64,000 bases of DNA from Begonia masoniana (GCA_022432975.1 CM039516.1:29218051-29282050), one strand, 5' to 3'; counted from the stretch's first letter, positions 1 to 11,639 are shown. Numbers and translations are program-made. The notes: generated from the letters alone by a model not told the origin.

Positions 1-1817
1 TAAAATCAATATACCAAAACATCTATACATCATTCTATCAGCTAACCAGAACCAAACATCCTAATATGTTCGACTATACAATTTTTCCTACGATCTAACT
101 ATTATGTCCCAAAATACCTTTACATCATTCTCCACGGGTCAAAAGGCACCTCGACTGCCCAGCACACTCCCACGGGCCATCCTCCTTCAACTGCATCACT
201 CCTCGGGTGGATGGATCTCGTCCTCACCTATGTCAAGATCACCTACACCATACAGACAATCTATGAGCTAAAGCTCAGCAAGTTTCGTAAATGCAAATGC
301 ATGCTGTGCGTATGAGTTCATAAATCATGCAACATTTTCTTATCTTTACATAGGTTGTCATCGAGATCTCAACCCCCTAAATGGAGAGGGCACATCCTGC
401 GGTTGGACAACCCTTTCCACCTAGAGGAGGGTGGTACATGCTTGCAACATGCACAGCCATGCCTGAGCCCCACCTTGCATGACCATAAACATACATCGGT
501 TCATATTAGATGTGGTATTGTGACAGACCCTTAATCGATCCACACAATAGATCAATAGCCCCCTTTCAGGCCACATCGCCATTTTCTTTAAAACATAGTG
601 CGAAAATTCGTTTTCTATACGTAATTCAAAACTGTGAATGCATGAACAATTTATAGCATAATTTAAACATACAACATATATACCATCAAGATTATAAAAA
701 CATAACCTATAAAAGAACTAAACCTAACTATCCAATCAAAGCAATTTAAACAAACACGTCACCAAAGCTCCTTGAGACGATTTAGACGTACGGTGTAGGC
801 CAATCGGCCAGAGTAAGTCACGAAAACTTACCTCGTGTGCGTTGAACTTCAAGCTCCGTCCACGAGCATTGTTCACCTAAGGCAAATTCACAATTTGTCG
901 TTAAAACAAGTTTGAATCATTAACGCCCAAATTATCGAAATCTTTAACTAAGGAAATCTCTAAATTCTAACTTAACTAATCGAAGCATTTTAATAACCAA
1001 TTAACGCTCGATACATCGAACCACCAATCACGAGTTTTTCCAAAAACCCCTAATTCCTCGAATTTTAACTTTTCTCACAAATCAATTTAATTTCGTCCAA
1101 CAACGTTCAATACGTCCTTTATATCCACCAACACGATAAACCTATCAATCTCGAACCCTAAAGCACGATTTTAACTAAACCCTAAACGAACCCTAATCGT
1201 TTAAACTCCGTAAAAATCGAAATAAACTTTCTTAAAACCTTATAATCGTACCTAGGGTCGGGATTGGAGAAGAAAAAGTGAAGGACGGAAGTTGATCGGA
1301 GAACATTGATCGCCAGAATGGTGAACGCCGTGAGAGGAGAAAGGAAATCGCCGAAGGAGAGAGGAGAGAAAAAAAAACTGAAATCGTGAGTGTCTGGAGA
1401 AGAAGAAGAGGATTTTGTTTTTAATTAAATTTGACTTTGCAAATTACCTTTTTGCCCTTCCTTTGATTTTCTATTTGTTTCGTCTTTTGTCTCTTTAATT
1501 GTCTAACGATTCGGTTTCCCCTAACTCTCTTATTTCACCAATAACTCCAACTTATTATCAGGGTTCCATTAAAACTGTCCGTTCGCAAAACGGACCTCGT
1601 TTACTATTTTACCGAAGTATCCTTTATATTACGATAAATGTAATTCTCGTAAAATTAGCGTTAAACTCCTAAAATTTTCAAAATTTTCTGAAAATCCTTA
1701 TTAATCATTAGGATCGTAATAACGCTTTCTTTTCACAAAATGGATTTGATTTGACATAATTTACAAAAAATGCCATTTACATTAGAATATTAATATTTCG
1801 TACAGCCGAGTATTACA
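1..1817 (-). mobile_element. LTR of Ty3 chromovirus family A, running off the window start
   Basis: On the minus strand this LTR begins at 1817 (complement reads TGTAATACTCGGCTGTACG), matching the plus-strand LTR start at 63350. It then follows the family A order: short U3, CT-rich block (about 1270-1430), AGGTACGATT donor-like site, and the small putative exon near 830-880. The tail of the LTR is outside the window. It interrupts another family A LTR whose interior continues at 1818. Orientation and family are clear; the far end is not visible. Confidence 0.8.
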
Positions 1818-2395
1818 AATTAAGTCTACCAATACATCAAAATATCGTTATTCATCTATCCAAAACCAATCATCCTAAAATATTCTATCTATACAATTAA
1901 TCTATCTTTCTGTCGTGTCCCCAAAATACTTACAAACAGTCCCCCGGGACAAAATCGCACCGACTGCGCCAACACACTCCCACGGGCCATCTTTCTTCAA
2001 CTGATCATTTCTCGGGTGGAGGGATCTCGTCCTCACCTTGCTCAAAGTCACCTACACCATAAAGACACCAATGAGATAAAAATCTCAGTAAATTCTACGT
2101 AAATCTCTATGCATGACCATGTAAATGCTATGCTATGAAATAGTCCGTCCATGTCAGTTCATATATCAGTACGTGTCAGTCTATGGTTATCGAAAATACT
2201 CAACAGATGGATAGGGCACGTCCAGCGGTTAGACAGCCCACACCATCTGAAGGGAGGAAAACCCACTCACCACAGAACGCCAGGTCTGAACCTTATCCCC
2301 GATAACCAACCCCATGTCATGGTTGTTTACTGTGATACTTTACTTGCCTTTACATTCATTTTCTTTTTGTGAAATCAATTCATAAATTCATTTTT
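1818..2395 (-). mobile_element. Interior fragment of a second family A LTR
   Basis: This stretch repeats, with divergence, the region seen at about 60-440 of the window and, inverted, at about 24700-25100. Shared blocks include CACTCCCACGGGCCATC and ATCTCGTCCTCACC. It has no LTR end. It is cut on the left by the newer LTR at 1817 and joined on the right near 2395 to gag-protease sequence of another element, so it is a recombined remnant. Confidence 0.7.
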
Positions 2396-3715
2396 CATGC
2401 CAGGTAAATTCTTGTTTCCCACTATCACCACACTATTAAGTATCACTCAGCTAGAGTGCATGCATTCACCAGAGCGTAACGTGACATTAAACATATGTTC
2501 AGATGGCGTAGATTGTACATCTAGCTTAAAAGCAAATGCAGATGCTATAAATAAATGTGTTGCACCAGAATCTATTAAACTAAAAGCAAGTATAGAGTTG
2601 ATCAATATAGTACCTGATACAATTGCGGGCTGTTCCTCACCCGACTCCATCATGGAGAATATCCTCGGTTTAATCATAGCAGGGCCACTCTTAGAAACTG
2701 GGCAGTCTCTGCTAATATGGCCGACTTTGTTACAATTGTAACATCTGGTGATTCTAGGCTTCGGGCATTCCTTGAACGTGTGTCCAACCTCCTCACACTT
2801 GAAACATTTCCCAAAGCCCAATCTGCACTCGCCCGGGTGGTTCTTCAAACACTTAGGACACTTGGGAAATTTCCTGGCATTCTGTATCTTCCCTCCTGTT
2901 CCTTGGCTATTCTAGCCTTCACTTGGCCTCTTCATTCCTCTTTGTTGGTGTGGCTGGACAAACTTTTGTGGGACCTCCTTTGGTCCAGCACACTTCCTTT
3001 CAGCTTCTTCCATTTCCAGAGCAGTGGGCACAACCGCGTTGAATGTCAAGCCTTTAATACCACAAAATTTAACTCCTCGGTAAATTTCCGGCTTCAGCCC
3101 ATGCACAAATTTGAACACCTTATCCTCGTCCCTAAGAGCAAAATGTCCAGCAAACCTGGATAGGGACTCGAATTGCCTACTGTACTCTGCCACAGACCCT
3201 GTCTGCCTCAAGTTCAAAAATTCCAACTTCTTCGCGGTTTGGACAGTGCTGTTAAAATACTTCTCATAGAAAATGTCCTTGAATTGTGACCAAATCATCG
3301 CCAAAACATCAGTGGTGGTCTCTATTGTTTCCCACCAGAGTTGAGCATCACCAGCCAAATGAAATGTTGCCAACTTGACCTTGTCTCATTCTCCAATGTT
3401 GGCACACCTAAACATACTCTCAATCTTCCTAAGCCACCCTTCAGCAATAACTGAATCAGATGACTGTCCATCAAACGTGGGTGGTTGTAGCCTCCTAAAC
3501 CTATCTCCAGAATGTTCATTGCTAGAACTCGAGTTAGCACTTCCCTGTACCTCTCGGTTCAACAGCACTCCTAACTGATTGGACTGCTGACGCACTAGGT
3601 CTGTTTGCTGACGCACCAAGTCTGTCAGCTGCCTAATCACGCTAGGATCTTCTTCACGTCCCGGATTCGGTATCTCTCTTGGTACTCTTGGTCTTCCTGG
3701 TCGTCTAGATATCTT
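2396..3715 (-). pseudogene. Decayed Ty3 gag-protease of element C1
   Basis: Read leftward from about 3715, this encodes a Ty3 Gag: an N-terminal region with repeated LVRQQ motifs, the capsid-like block around WWETIETTTDV (about 3290-3340), then CCHC knuckles of the forms CFKCEEVGHTFKEC and CYNCNKVGHISRDC, and a retropepsin motif with DSGATH. Gag, knuckles and protease share one frame, so a single gag-pro-pol frame is ancestral here. Decay is clear: the start codon is ATA where relatives have ATG, there are in-frame stops near 3387 and 2912, and the frame closes at about 2447. RT and integrase are lost at the junction with the LTR fragment near 2395. Virion protein precursor by family; non-functional here. 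Confidence 0.85.
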
Positions 3716-3852
3716 ACTAGATTTCCTGCACAGGGTTAACTACTCTCATAAACATCTAATAACTAAGACTAACATAAACACTTACAGTTGTTGGAGTACT
3801 CCCATGCAACGATCGGTACTGATGAGTAATCTTTTGAACGGTATAACTGAAT

Positions 3853-3867
3853 GTCTCTGATACCATA
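3853..3867 (-). promoter_or_regulatory. Primer-binding site of element C1
   Basis: The complement reads TATGGTATCAGAGA and lies two bases from the TG end of the LTR at 3869. It matches the 3' end of plant initiator-methionine tRNA, the usual primer for these elements, and fixes C1 as minus strand with its 5' LTR to the right. Confidence 0.85.
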
Positions 3868-4059
3868 CTGTAACGCCCCGAGTTATCAGAACCCGGTTCG
3901 CTACACAAGATACTGAACCGAACTATGGATTTTTGAGAAAAATTTAAAATTTCATTCAATGATTAAGATTTGGCTCTTAAAACGTTAAAACTTGTAGCGG
4001 AAAAATCACCGTATATATATAAAAAATTATTTATTAAATAGTTAAAATATTCAAGACAG

Positions 4060-4500
4060 TTGGTTGAAAGAGAAAAGAAAGCAGAACACATCGATCGATC
4101 ACTAAACGACAAAACACCCCTACCGCTCAGACCACGTGATATCCATGCGATCGAAATAATTCGGCAGACGACGTCTACCGCTCGTAAAACGACAAACAAT
4201 TCTCAGCTCATATCTGCCGATAGAACAAACTACGTCTTCCGATCGCTAGACGACAAAAATCCTCAATTCACATCTACCAATCACAAAACGACAAATTTCT
4301 TCCTACATCATCCGATTACCAAAACGACAAAGCTACTAAAGAGTTATACCGAAGACATCTACCGATGGCTTTTACTGAAGACGTCTTGCGATTGCAAAAC
4401 GACAAATTCTAATTCTCACATCCACTGATGGACTATATCCACCGATAGACAAAACTTTCGACTTCTACCGATAGACATCATCTACCGATAGATCAAAAAT
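4060..4500. repeat. Degenerate palindrome-rich array in the C1 LTR
   Basis: Irregular repeats built around ACGACAAA, CATCTACCGAT and CGATAGACA, about 190-630 bp inside the LTR edge next to the PBS. They are a degraded form of the 44-bp array at 58700-59812 in C2. Confidence 0.7.
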
Positions 4501-5020
4501 ACTCAACGAAAACAGCATAGCAACAATTTCACTATAAACAAAGAAAACTCCGACTACCAAAAGAACTTGAACATTTTACTAAAACCATTCAAAACTACTT
4601 AAATTCATGCACTACTCCAAAATTTGGTAAAAACCACTATTAAAACTAACAGAGTATCATTATCAGAAAAAGTCTTAAATTGTATTCAAAACATCAAAAC
4701 TACTACTGTCACTAAAACTCTCAATATATTTAAATTGAGTCTTGGTTCACTAAACCTTCTCATCTACTGACACCAGTTAAACCACCCCATCAGTTCGCCA
4801 AGTCGAGACATGAATGTGCTCCCCCAACCAGCCTATTCCTCAACATGCTCAGAAAACACACCTGTAGTCACTTCTTCACCTACATCACAAAACTCATCTA
4901 TTAGCCTAATGCTAAGTAAGTAAAGCAAATATGAAATGGAATGCTGAAACATAAACTCCTAAACATGCAGTTTCTACTTTCTCGTCTAAGTTACATATGC
5001 ATTCGTTACTGATCTGATCC

Positions 5021-5200
5021 CTCTATGAAATTGGGAGTTGGATCACTCCTCCCAAAGTCATACATCCTCTCTCTTGATTAAGGGGCGGATTAGTTCCCTT
5101 AACAACTGTTCAGATCCCCCTGTGAAATTGGGAGTTGGATCACTCCTCCCAAAGTATAAATCCCTTCATAAGTTAAGGGGTGGATTAGTTCCCTTAATAG
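5021..5200. repeat. Two-copy tandem repeat in the mid LTR of C1
   Basis: Two imperfect copies containing GGGAGTTGGATCACTCCTCC followed by a GGGGYGGATTAGTTCCCTTAA block. It lies between the donor-like CCAG/GTAAGT and the acceptor-like GATGTAG of the LTR, the slot occupied by arrays in the other LTR families. Confidence 0.75.
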
Positions 5201-5900
5201 CTTATCTGTTACAGTCTGTTCATTCCTTACCATGCCATATTATGTAAATTCATTTTCGCATACTTTCAAAATATGATGCATGACATACAAACTTATTCAA
5301 GCAAACATAACCCTACTGTTTTGATGTAGGCCCGAAGGCACAATCATACTTCACTTACCTGGTCTCCTGGAAATCGCTCGGCTGTAAGCTACTTTAGAAG
5401 CTCGTTCACCTAAAGTCATAACAGTACATTAATCAACTTTCACTAACCTTCACCAAGAATCAATCAGAAGTTTGAGGAAACTAGTTTGAAACCCTGCTAC
5501 CCGTGCATCCCCATTTATCACCAAAAACCCGAACCTACTCTCAATCACAGTATCCTCAAAATTTCTCACATTGTACTCCCTCAGTTACTTAACTGCTAAA
5601 ATACAAGAAAACGAGGAAAAACTTACCTAGGTTAAAAGAGAATCGGGCAAGAGAATCGCCAAAAGGGTTCTGCTGGAGAGCTGTAGGCCGAAAGAGGAAT
5701 GATAAACAGAATAGTGGCGACTACAGTGCATTAAACCCAAACCTCTCTCCTTAAATACGTTATCCACTTTTAAATTTCCAATTACCCTTATGCCCTTGCC
5801 TAGTCATCCATTAACCCTACTTTTATTATTGTCATTTAAAGTGTGTCATTAATTTAAAAAAAAAGAATTGAGAACTGGTTTGATAGAATCGGGTGTTACA

Positions 5901-6279
5901 CCTATGTAGATGTAGGAGACAACTGCATAAACTTGGCACATTGCTTGCACTGATTTGCTCTCAATAAGTTGAGCACGCATGAGTGAGATAATATCTTTTC
6001 AGATTTAATTGAAATTATGCACCAAACTCATCAATATAGGCATGCACAATGCTGCAACTTAAATCATGAGCATAATGAAACAAGAAAATTCACAGTATTA
6101 ATGGAATTTTATACATAAGAAAAAAAAAATACTTTTGCAGCTTCAATATAGTGAAAAGTGGCTTCGCTGTAACAGCCAACAGAATGAGCATACTGCCCCC
6201 TAAGCATCTCAACCACACTCTCACAAGGTTGTAAAATTGTTGGGAAACGTAAGAACCAATCTTTCATTTACACCAAAGC
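5901..6279 (-). pseudogene. MAU2: MAU2/SCC4 cohesin-loader fragment, two exons
   Basis: MAU2 (SCC4) partners SCC2 in loading cohesin on chromosomes. The exon at about 6133-6279 encodes FPTILQP, MLRGQYAHSVGCYSEA and FHYIEAAK, ending at a GT donor; the next exon at about 5901-5968 encodes ESKSVQAMCQVYAVVSYIYIG. Both match the TPR-like region of plant MAU2 as I know it. The copy is dead: CAA has become TAA before MKDWF, the second exon appears to lack an AG acceptor, and LTR C1 cuts the second exon after YIYIG. No other MAU2 exon was recognised nearby, so this is a fragment with its intron kept. Confidence 0.75.
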
Positions 6280-6546
6280 CTGCAAAATGAAACTGGCTGA
6301 TTAAACTGATCTACAAATATCTTATTTTTATAAGAAACTTGCAAAAAATATCTGTAAAAATATACAAAATGGGAGGATTTGGAATTCTCCACGTGAAAAG
6401 TAAAAAAATAATTATACAATTAAATATTGCTATGCATTTCCAATTGGATATAGTGACACGAAAAACAAGCTTATAAACTCCTAATTTTTTCTTACTTTAC
6501 CTTCATTTTCTATTTCATATTGAAAGAACTCTTCCGCTACACAAAT
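6280..6546 (+). mobile_element. Probable 5' LTR remnant of old Ty3 element H
   Basis: AT-rich DNA ending in TTCCGCTACA, followed at 6547 by a TGGTATCATA primer-site remnant and then decayed gag. The left LTR edge is not recognisable, and part of this could be MAU2 intron. Confidence 0.4.
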
Positions 6547-7404
6547 TGGTATCATATAAAAAATTTTCACCTTAACCTGATGTTGATGATGGTTCTCGTG
6601 GGCATTATATCACCGACAATGAACAAAGATTTGACATTATTGATCAACAATTTGAAAATTCGACCGAGGGATAAATAAAATTCATGAAACCCTTTGCAAT
6701 TTTTCGCAGTGGAGCAGCGACAAAATCAGACGACTCAAAGGTTCGATTTAAGCGAATCAAATGAAAACTGAGAAAACACCGAATAATGGAGAAAAAATAG
6801 CAAAAACAATAACAAGTTAAACCCTAATGTGGTTGAAGGAAACAACTAGCAACCTAAGGTTCAGCCCTCGACCACGCTGACCAAAGGGAATTGGCGACCA
6901 CAAGCGACTTCTTCTCAGACCAAAACACAGCTGAGAGTCGTGTATCCCCATAAGGGATTCGCGCATATCTGAATCATCCATGCGACTCACTTCATGCAAT
7001 TTTGATACAACCTTCACCTACCACTGCCGTCACCAACATGATTCCGATGAAGCCTTTTCCGGCATGACAACTAGAGTTTTGAACGAATTAGCTCAAAATC
7101 CCAACAAGCAGAATGCTTTTTTCTCATTAGATCAATTTAATAATTGTCCCAATTGTCAGCAACATAGAAATTTTCATCGAAGACAACCACAAAGACTTAA
7201 TTATTAGTCCGACAAAGGAGGAGATTTTTGTAATGATCGAGTTTTTAATCGAAGATGAAGATGGATTCACCGAGTTTCAATGGCCATTTAAATATTAAAA
7301 ATATTCTTGATTGGGTCCACAGTCGAGAATTTTTTCGATTATTTAGATATTGCAGAAGAAAATATTCCCTCAGTTTTTCCACCCCTCGTAACACTCCCTT
7401 CCCC
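6547..7404 (+). pseudogene. Element H: PBS remnant, leader and gag N-terminus
   Basis: After the primer-site remnant at 6547-6556 comes gag-like sequence (ERFDIIDQQFEN near 6620-6660), then unassigned DNA to about 7070, then the capsid-type motif MDSPSFNGHLNI with an ILDWV block at about 7250-7340. This belongs to Ty3 Gag types in which the motif is followed by an ENFFDYMDI-like block. Stops and frame changes are frequent. The gag resumes at 9036 after the insertion of element I. The 6680-7060 part has a minus-strand open frame of 66 codons that I do not recognise. Confidence 0.6.
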
Positions 7405-7737
7405 TAGAGTTTTGAACAACTTAGCTTGAAATCCCAACAAGCAGAATGCTTTTTTCCCATTAGATCAATTTAACAATTGTCCCAATTGTCAGCAACATAG
7501 AAATTTTCATCGAAGACAACCACAAAGACTTAATTATTTGTCTGACAAAGGAGGAGATTTTTGTAATGATCAAGTTTTTAATCGAAGATGAAAATGGATT
7601 CACCAAGTTTCAATGGCCATTTAAATATTGAAAATATTCTTGATTGGGTCCATAGTTGAGAATTTTTTCGATTATTTAGATATTGCAGATGAAAATATTC
7701 CCTCAGTTTTTCCACCCCTCGTAACATTCCCCTCCCC
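7072..7737. repeat. 333-bp tandem duplication across the gag/LTR junction
   Basis: The block starting TAGAGTTTTGAAC at 7072 recurs at 7405 with a few substitutions. Each copy holds a piece of H gag followed by LTR sequence of element I (CCCTCAGTTTTTCCACCCCT), so the duplication happened after element I inserted. Confidence 0.85.
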
Positions 7738-9035
7738 CCCACTCCCACATTTATAAACCACAAAATAACAAACTCATAACAACCTTAATAATATTTCATA
7801 ATCTACCATTTACTAATATATTCCTAACAATACCGACCGCCTAAAGTTCCACCTCGTCCTCAAGGTGGGATTAAAAACTGTAAATCCACAGAAGCATGCG
7901 TAATGCAATGAGGGCTGAATTCGGGCTGGGCTTGCTAAAACTTGGGATTGTGGCCCACTGATGGATTGAATGAATTGGGCTTACTGGACTATGGGCTGTC
8001 CACCAAAGAAAAGCTTGGGCTGCCAAATTCATTTTAGGGGGCCATTTTTGCCCAACACCACGCCCGGGCCCCGTTGGCTGAAGAAGGGCCCAGTTCTTTT
8101 CATCTCTCTGCGCAGCTTCTTCCTTTCTTCGTGGGCCCATTTCCCTTCACTCTTCTTTCCTCCCTTTCCCGATTCCTTGTCTCCCTTCCCTCTTCTAGAC
8201 AGCTTTCCTGATGTCCCGAGAGCTTTGCCGACATCGACCGACCACCGCCCTTTCTCTCTCTCCGAGATCAAGTCAGTGTACGCCATACACTGGAACGAGG
8301 TCACCGAATGAAAGTGATTAGCTGACGTTGATTTCATGGGATGCGCTATGCACACAACTAAAGCGCAACGCTGTGACCATGCTGGGCTAAGACCGGGGCT
8401 GGCTGAGTGACCGCTGGGGTCACTGGGCTGGGTAGTTGAATGTTCGATTGATTCGACTCCCCTTGAAAGCTCAACAGTCCTCCCCGAGACTCTCTTCCCT
8501 CTTTGTCGCCGAGCTTCAGATTTCTGGTGCTCCTCTGCCTCGGAAATGCTACCTTCCAGGCTTCTACTGGTAAGTCAATCTTCTCCATGATCGTTGCCAT
8601 GTCTTGTCGCATTTCCTGCAGTCCGGTGATACTCTCCTTGATCTTGCCTATTTCTTGCCACATTTCACTTTGAGCCATCTGCGCATCGCTCAAACACAGC
8701 TTCTCAGCGCCTGCGATGTCTTCTTCCTTGTCATTGCCCAGGTAAAATGCTCTGATACCATTGTTATGGTTCCTGTAGTTTTTCCAATTCCAGAAAACAC
8801 ACACAGCAAGAAATAAACCAACCTACTTAGCCATAAAACTCTGAACAATATTGAAGGGAATTCTAGAGCCCTTCTCTCTCCCTTTGCAGAGGAGTTCTAG
8901 AGCCTCGCACTCTCCCCTTTTCCCTCAGTTTTTCCACCCCTCCCCCCCCCACACATTTATAACCCACAAAATAACAAACTCATAATAACCTTAATAATAT
9001 TTCTTAATCTACCCTTTACTAATATATTCCTAACA
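7738..9035 (-). mobile_element. Small deletion-derivative LTR element I
   Basis: A minus-strand element with a 274-bp 5' LTR at 8762-9035 (TGTTATGG... to ...CCTAACA), a primer site at about 8747-8761, and about 930 bp of internal DNA ending beside a 3' LTR remnant whose edge is at 7829. The remnant's left part is replaced by the 333-bp duplication. The internal part keeps a Gag N-terminal coding stretch and, near 7835-7870, coding like HLEDEVEL that resembles the C-terminus of Ty3 polyproteins. Protease, RT and integrase are absent, so it could only have moved in trans. Confidence 0.65.
8358..8745 (-). pseudogene. Gag N-terminal fragment of element I
   Basis: The minus-strand frame just after the primer site encodes MAQSEMWQEIGKIKESITG, a coiled-coil-like stretch common at the N-terminus of plant Ty3 Gags, followed by low-complexity Gln/Pro-rich sequence. 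The upstream part of the open frame (8746-8804) only reads through PBS and LTR. No capsid core or zinc knuckle is present. The next 300 bp (8000-8300) are GC-rich and unassigned. Confidence 0.5.
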
Positions 9036-9960
9036 GAAGATGAGGTCAAACTTGTGGTATATGAATTAAAGTGATGAGATTCTGCACAGTGGGAACAACT
9101 TCAGTTTAATCACCAACGACATGGAAAATTATGTGTAAGAACTTAGCCCAAGGTGAAAGCTTGTTAAAAAAGCAATTTCTTTTTCCTAATTAAGAGCAGC
9201 TTCTATATCAACAATATCAAAAATTTTGGCAAGCTAAATGTACAATAAATGAATATACAAAAGAATTTTATCGATTAAATGCGAATGTGAATTTATCTCA
9301 GACAGAGGATCAATTCAATTAACAGCTCACTAACATTGGGTGTTTCAAACTAACTATTCAACATCGATCGACTCTTCAAATCATTCGAAGTATGACAAAT
9401 GTAGTTAATCTAACAATGAAAATAGAAGTGCAAATAAACAACTGCAGTTTGTCTGCCAAACAATTTTTGACAACACACTCTGAAAAATTCACTAATTTCC
9501 AAGTGATCGACAATTATAGATGACAATGACATTAGTCAGAATTGTATTTCTCTAAACAAAAATTCGATGCAGAATCCCAGTGAAAGTTCTTCAACCATTG
9601 TTCAGCCTGATCACCAAATCCAAATTCGTCAGTAGCAACAAGTCTATAAAAATCCTTAGGCGCATCTTGATCTTTACAAATATTTTTGGTACAACCAACA
9701 ATGTATCTTTTAAATAATTGCCCGAGGAGTCTAGTTAATTTTCTAGAGAAAGATGCTGGTGACGAACATGATGTTGAAAGAGATATTTAAGTAGGTGGTG
9801 AATTTGCAAAAGCAGATGTTAGAGAGGAAGTAGTGTACATCCTCCAACAACTTTTACTTACCTCAAAAGAACTAGACACCTCTCAAAGCCACAAAATGTT
9901 TCACACACAATGCACTAGTCGTGATAAAGTTTGTAATGTGATCATTGATAGTGCGAAAAA
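9036..9960 (+). pseudogene. Element H: gag capsid and protease, decayed
   Basis: Continues the gag interrupted before element I: DEVKLVVYEL, then WEQLQFN and KNFID, matching in order the capsid region of Ty3 Gag (the KLVAYKL, WWDQLQ and EFYRLN blocks of relatives). From about 9770 come acidic sequence and FHTQCTSRDKVCNVIIDS, the retropepsin approach to the catalytic Asp. Reading requires passing many stops and several frame changes. The similarity ends near 9955. Confidence 0.65.
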
Positions 9961-10344
9961 ATATTGATTCCAAGGTTTTGGTAAAGACCCTGAATTTATA
10001 GATAGAAAAGTATCCTCTCCCGTACAACATTGCATGAATAATTATTGAAATATAAAATCATTAATGCTTGAGAAACATTAATAATTAAAGTTCTAAATTT
10101 GACGACGATAAGCTAAATCTAATAGTGGTGCATAAATATATACATTTAGATAAGATAAATGTTAGACAAAATCATGTACCCTTGGTTTAATTCATATGAA
10201 GTTTTGTTGTTTGTATTAGTTTTAATTAGTGATTTTTTTCACACAATTTCAAGTATTTTAATTGTTCAAATAAAATTAGAATCGATATAATTTTGATAGT
10301 TAATAAGATAATTCTCGAGGGAACGATATTTACTTACATTTATA
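9961..10344. other. No gene recognised
   Basis: AT-rich DNA between the end of element H homology and the SRA fragment. I see no coding, LTR edge or repeat. Confidence 0.6.
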
Positions 10345-10448
10345 TTACCACCGTGTCCAGAATATATCAATGTTTCTCCCTGATATTTGCACGAACAACA
10401 GTGAATGCGGCCAGGGAGAAACATTGATATATTCTGGACACAGTGGTA
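10345..10448. repeat. Inverted repeat, about 38-bp arms with a 28-bp loop
   Basis: The left arm (10345-10382, TTACCACCGTGTCCAGAATA...) is the near-perfect reverse complement of the right arm (10411-10448, ...TATTCTGGACACAGTGGTAA). The right arm is SRA coding sequence (ETLIYSGHSGN), so the left arm is an inverted copy of a coding segment. Transcribed, it would form a long hairpin. Confidence 0.9.
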
Positions 10449-11026
10449 ATCTAGCAGTTAGAAAAGCAGAAGTGAGAGATCAGAGACTTAAAAGGGGAAA
10501 TCTTGCACTGAAGAACAACGAGGAAACAAAGAGTGTAGTGAGAGTGATTAAAGGAGTACAGGTACTAAGGACTTCAAATGGAGAGGAGGAATCCAAGTGT
10601 AATTTCAGGTACATTTATGATGGTTTATATTTTGTTGATGATTGCCAGATTGAAAGAGGAAATTTTGGAAAACTTGTTTTCAAATTTTCGTTAAAAAGAG
10701 TTTCTGAGCAGCAAAAACTCACTTGCAAAATGAACTATGATGATGAAAAATTTGAAGTTCTTAGATCTTCACACTCAGATGTAGTTCATACTAGAATCAG
10801 AGCAGTAGAAAATACAGGCAAGAACAACAATCCAAAAAGGATCCAGAGCTACCATCAAAATAGAATGAACTATAATGATATGAACGAGGAGGCAAAAAAT
10901 GGCAAAATTCTTGGATCTTCAAACTGGGGAAGAAAATGCACCGATTTTGATGTTCATCGAGTGAAGGTGATCCAAGTGTTGAAAATGTATGAAAAGTTAA
11001 CCTCCTATCTCATGGTGTTAAGATAA
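10370..11026 (+). pseudogene. SUVH-type SRA (YDG) domain fragment, 218-codon open frame
   Basis: SRA domains of SUVH histone H3K9 methyltransferases bind methylated DNA. The motifs ETLIYSGHSGN, DQRLKRGNLALKNN, VRVIKG and YIYDGLYFVD (about residues 17-95) are the C-terminal half of an SRA domain, ending with FKFSLKRV. The N-terminal half, pre-SET and SET domains are missing. The last 25 residues (RVKVIQVLKMYEKL) resemble the region that normally precedes the SRA domain, which would mean a rearranged order; that is tentative. The Met at 10370 lies in the left arm of the inverted repeat and is unlikely to be a genuine start. The frame is open despite the truncation, so expression cannot be excluded. 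Confidence 0.65.
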
Positions 11027-11639
11027 AAAGAATTGGAGTCAAGGAAATAAGTTGTTATGGCAAGAATTTATATTGAGGCGGCCATGCTTCAGCAATTGTT
11101 GCTATTCTGTAATTATTAATTTTTTTTAAGGTTTGAATCAATTACTAGTAAACTTTGGGGTATTTGTTTAAAATGCCGACAATTTGAGGTTTTCCAAAAA
11201 CTAAATTGTAAAACATATATAATTTCATATTTAATTAAATTTCATGTGAACAGTGCCACAAAAAAAAAGTTCAAAGGAAATTCTACGTTTGTTTTCTACG
11301 ATATTTGTCCAAAGAAATTTACACGTTTTGAGTCATTTTAAAAATGTACAGTATTTTCAAAGAATTTTCTACAAAATTTTACGAAAAGACAAATTAGTAA
11401 CGATCGATATACAGGTCGTTACAGTTGAAGCAACAATCAAGCTTTCTCCGCTTAAAAGATCTTACTTTTCTACAACATCTATTTTGTATGATAATTATCA
11501 ATGAACTTTGGAGCTATGTTATCCATACCCTGAATTATTCTTTAGATCTTTAAATAGCATAACGTGTCATAACTTTATAAAATTAATCAAATATCTATTT
11601 TTTTTTTCTTGTAGTGCTCATTTTAACCTATCATGATTA
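11027..11639. other. No gene recognised
   Basis: AT-rich sequence with short open frames only. I see no domain, LTR end or tandem repeat. Confidence 0.6.

Larger units (their letters stand above)
3869..5900 (-). mobile_element. 5' LTR of element C1 (family C, 2032 bp)
   Basis: Bounded by TGTAACGCCCCGAG at 3869 and GGGTGTTACA ending at 5900, the TG...CA form of an LTR. The same family recurs at 58493-61152 and, diverged, at 15425-17418. On the minus strand it has a TATA-like GTATTTAAGG near 5745-5760, then a TTAACCTAG/GTAAG donor-like site, a donor-like CCAG/GTAAGT near 5358, and a GTGATGTAG/GTG-type acceptor near 4880. It sits directly against MAU2 coding sequence at 5901. The other target-site copy is lost with the left half of the element. 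Confidence 0.85.

Noticed and set aside
7871..8355. Frames of 89-113 codons on both strands at 7871-8355
   Set aside because: They arise from GC-rich internal DNA of element I, overlap each other and show no recognisable domain.
10370..11026. An intact small SRA-domain gene
   Set aside because: Half of the SRA domain is missing and the start codon lies in an inverted repeat arm; more likely a fragment, though the open frame is kept.
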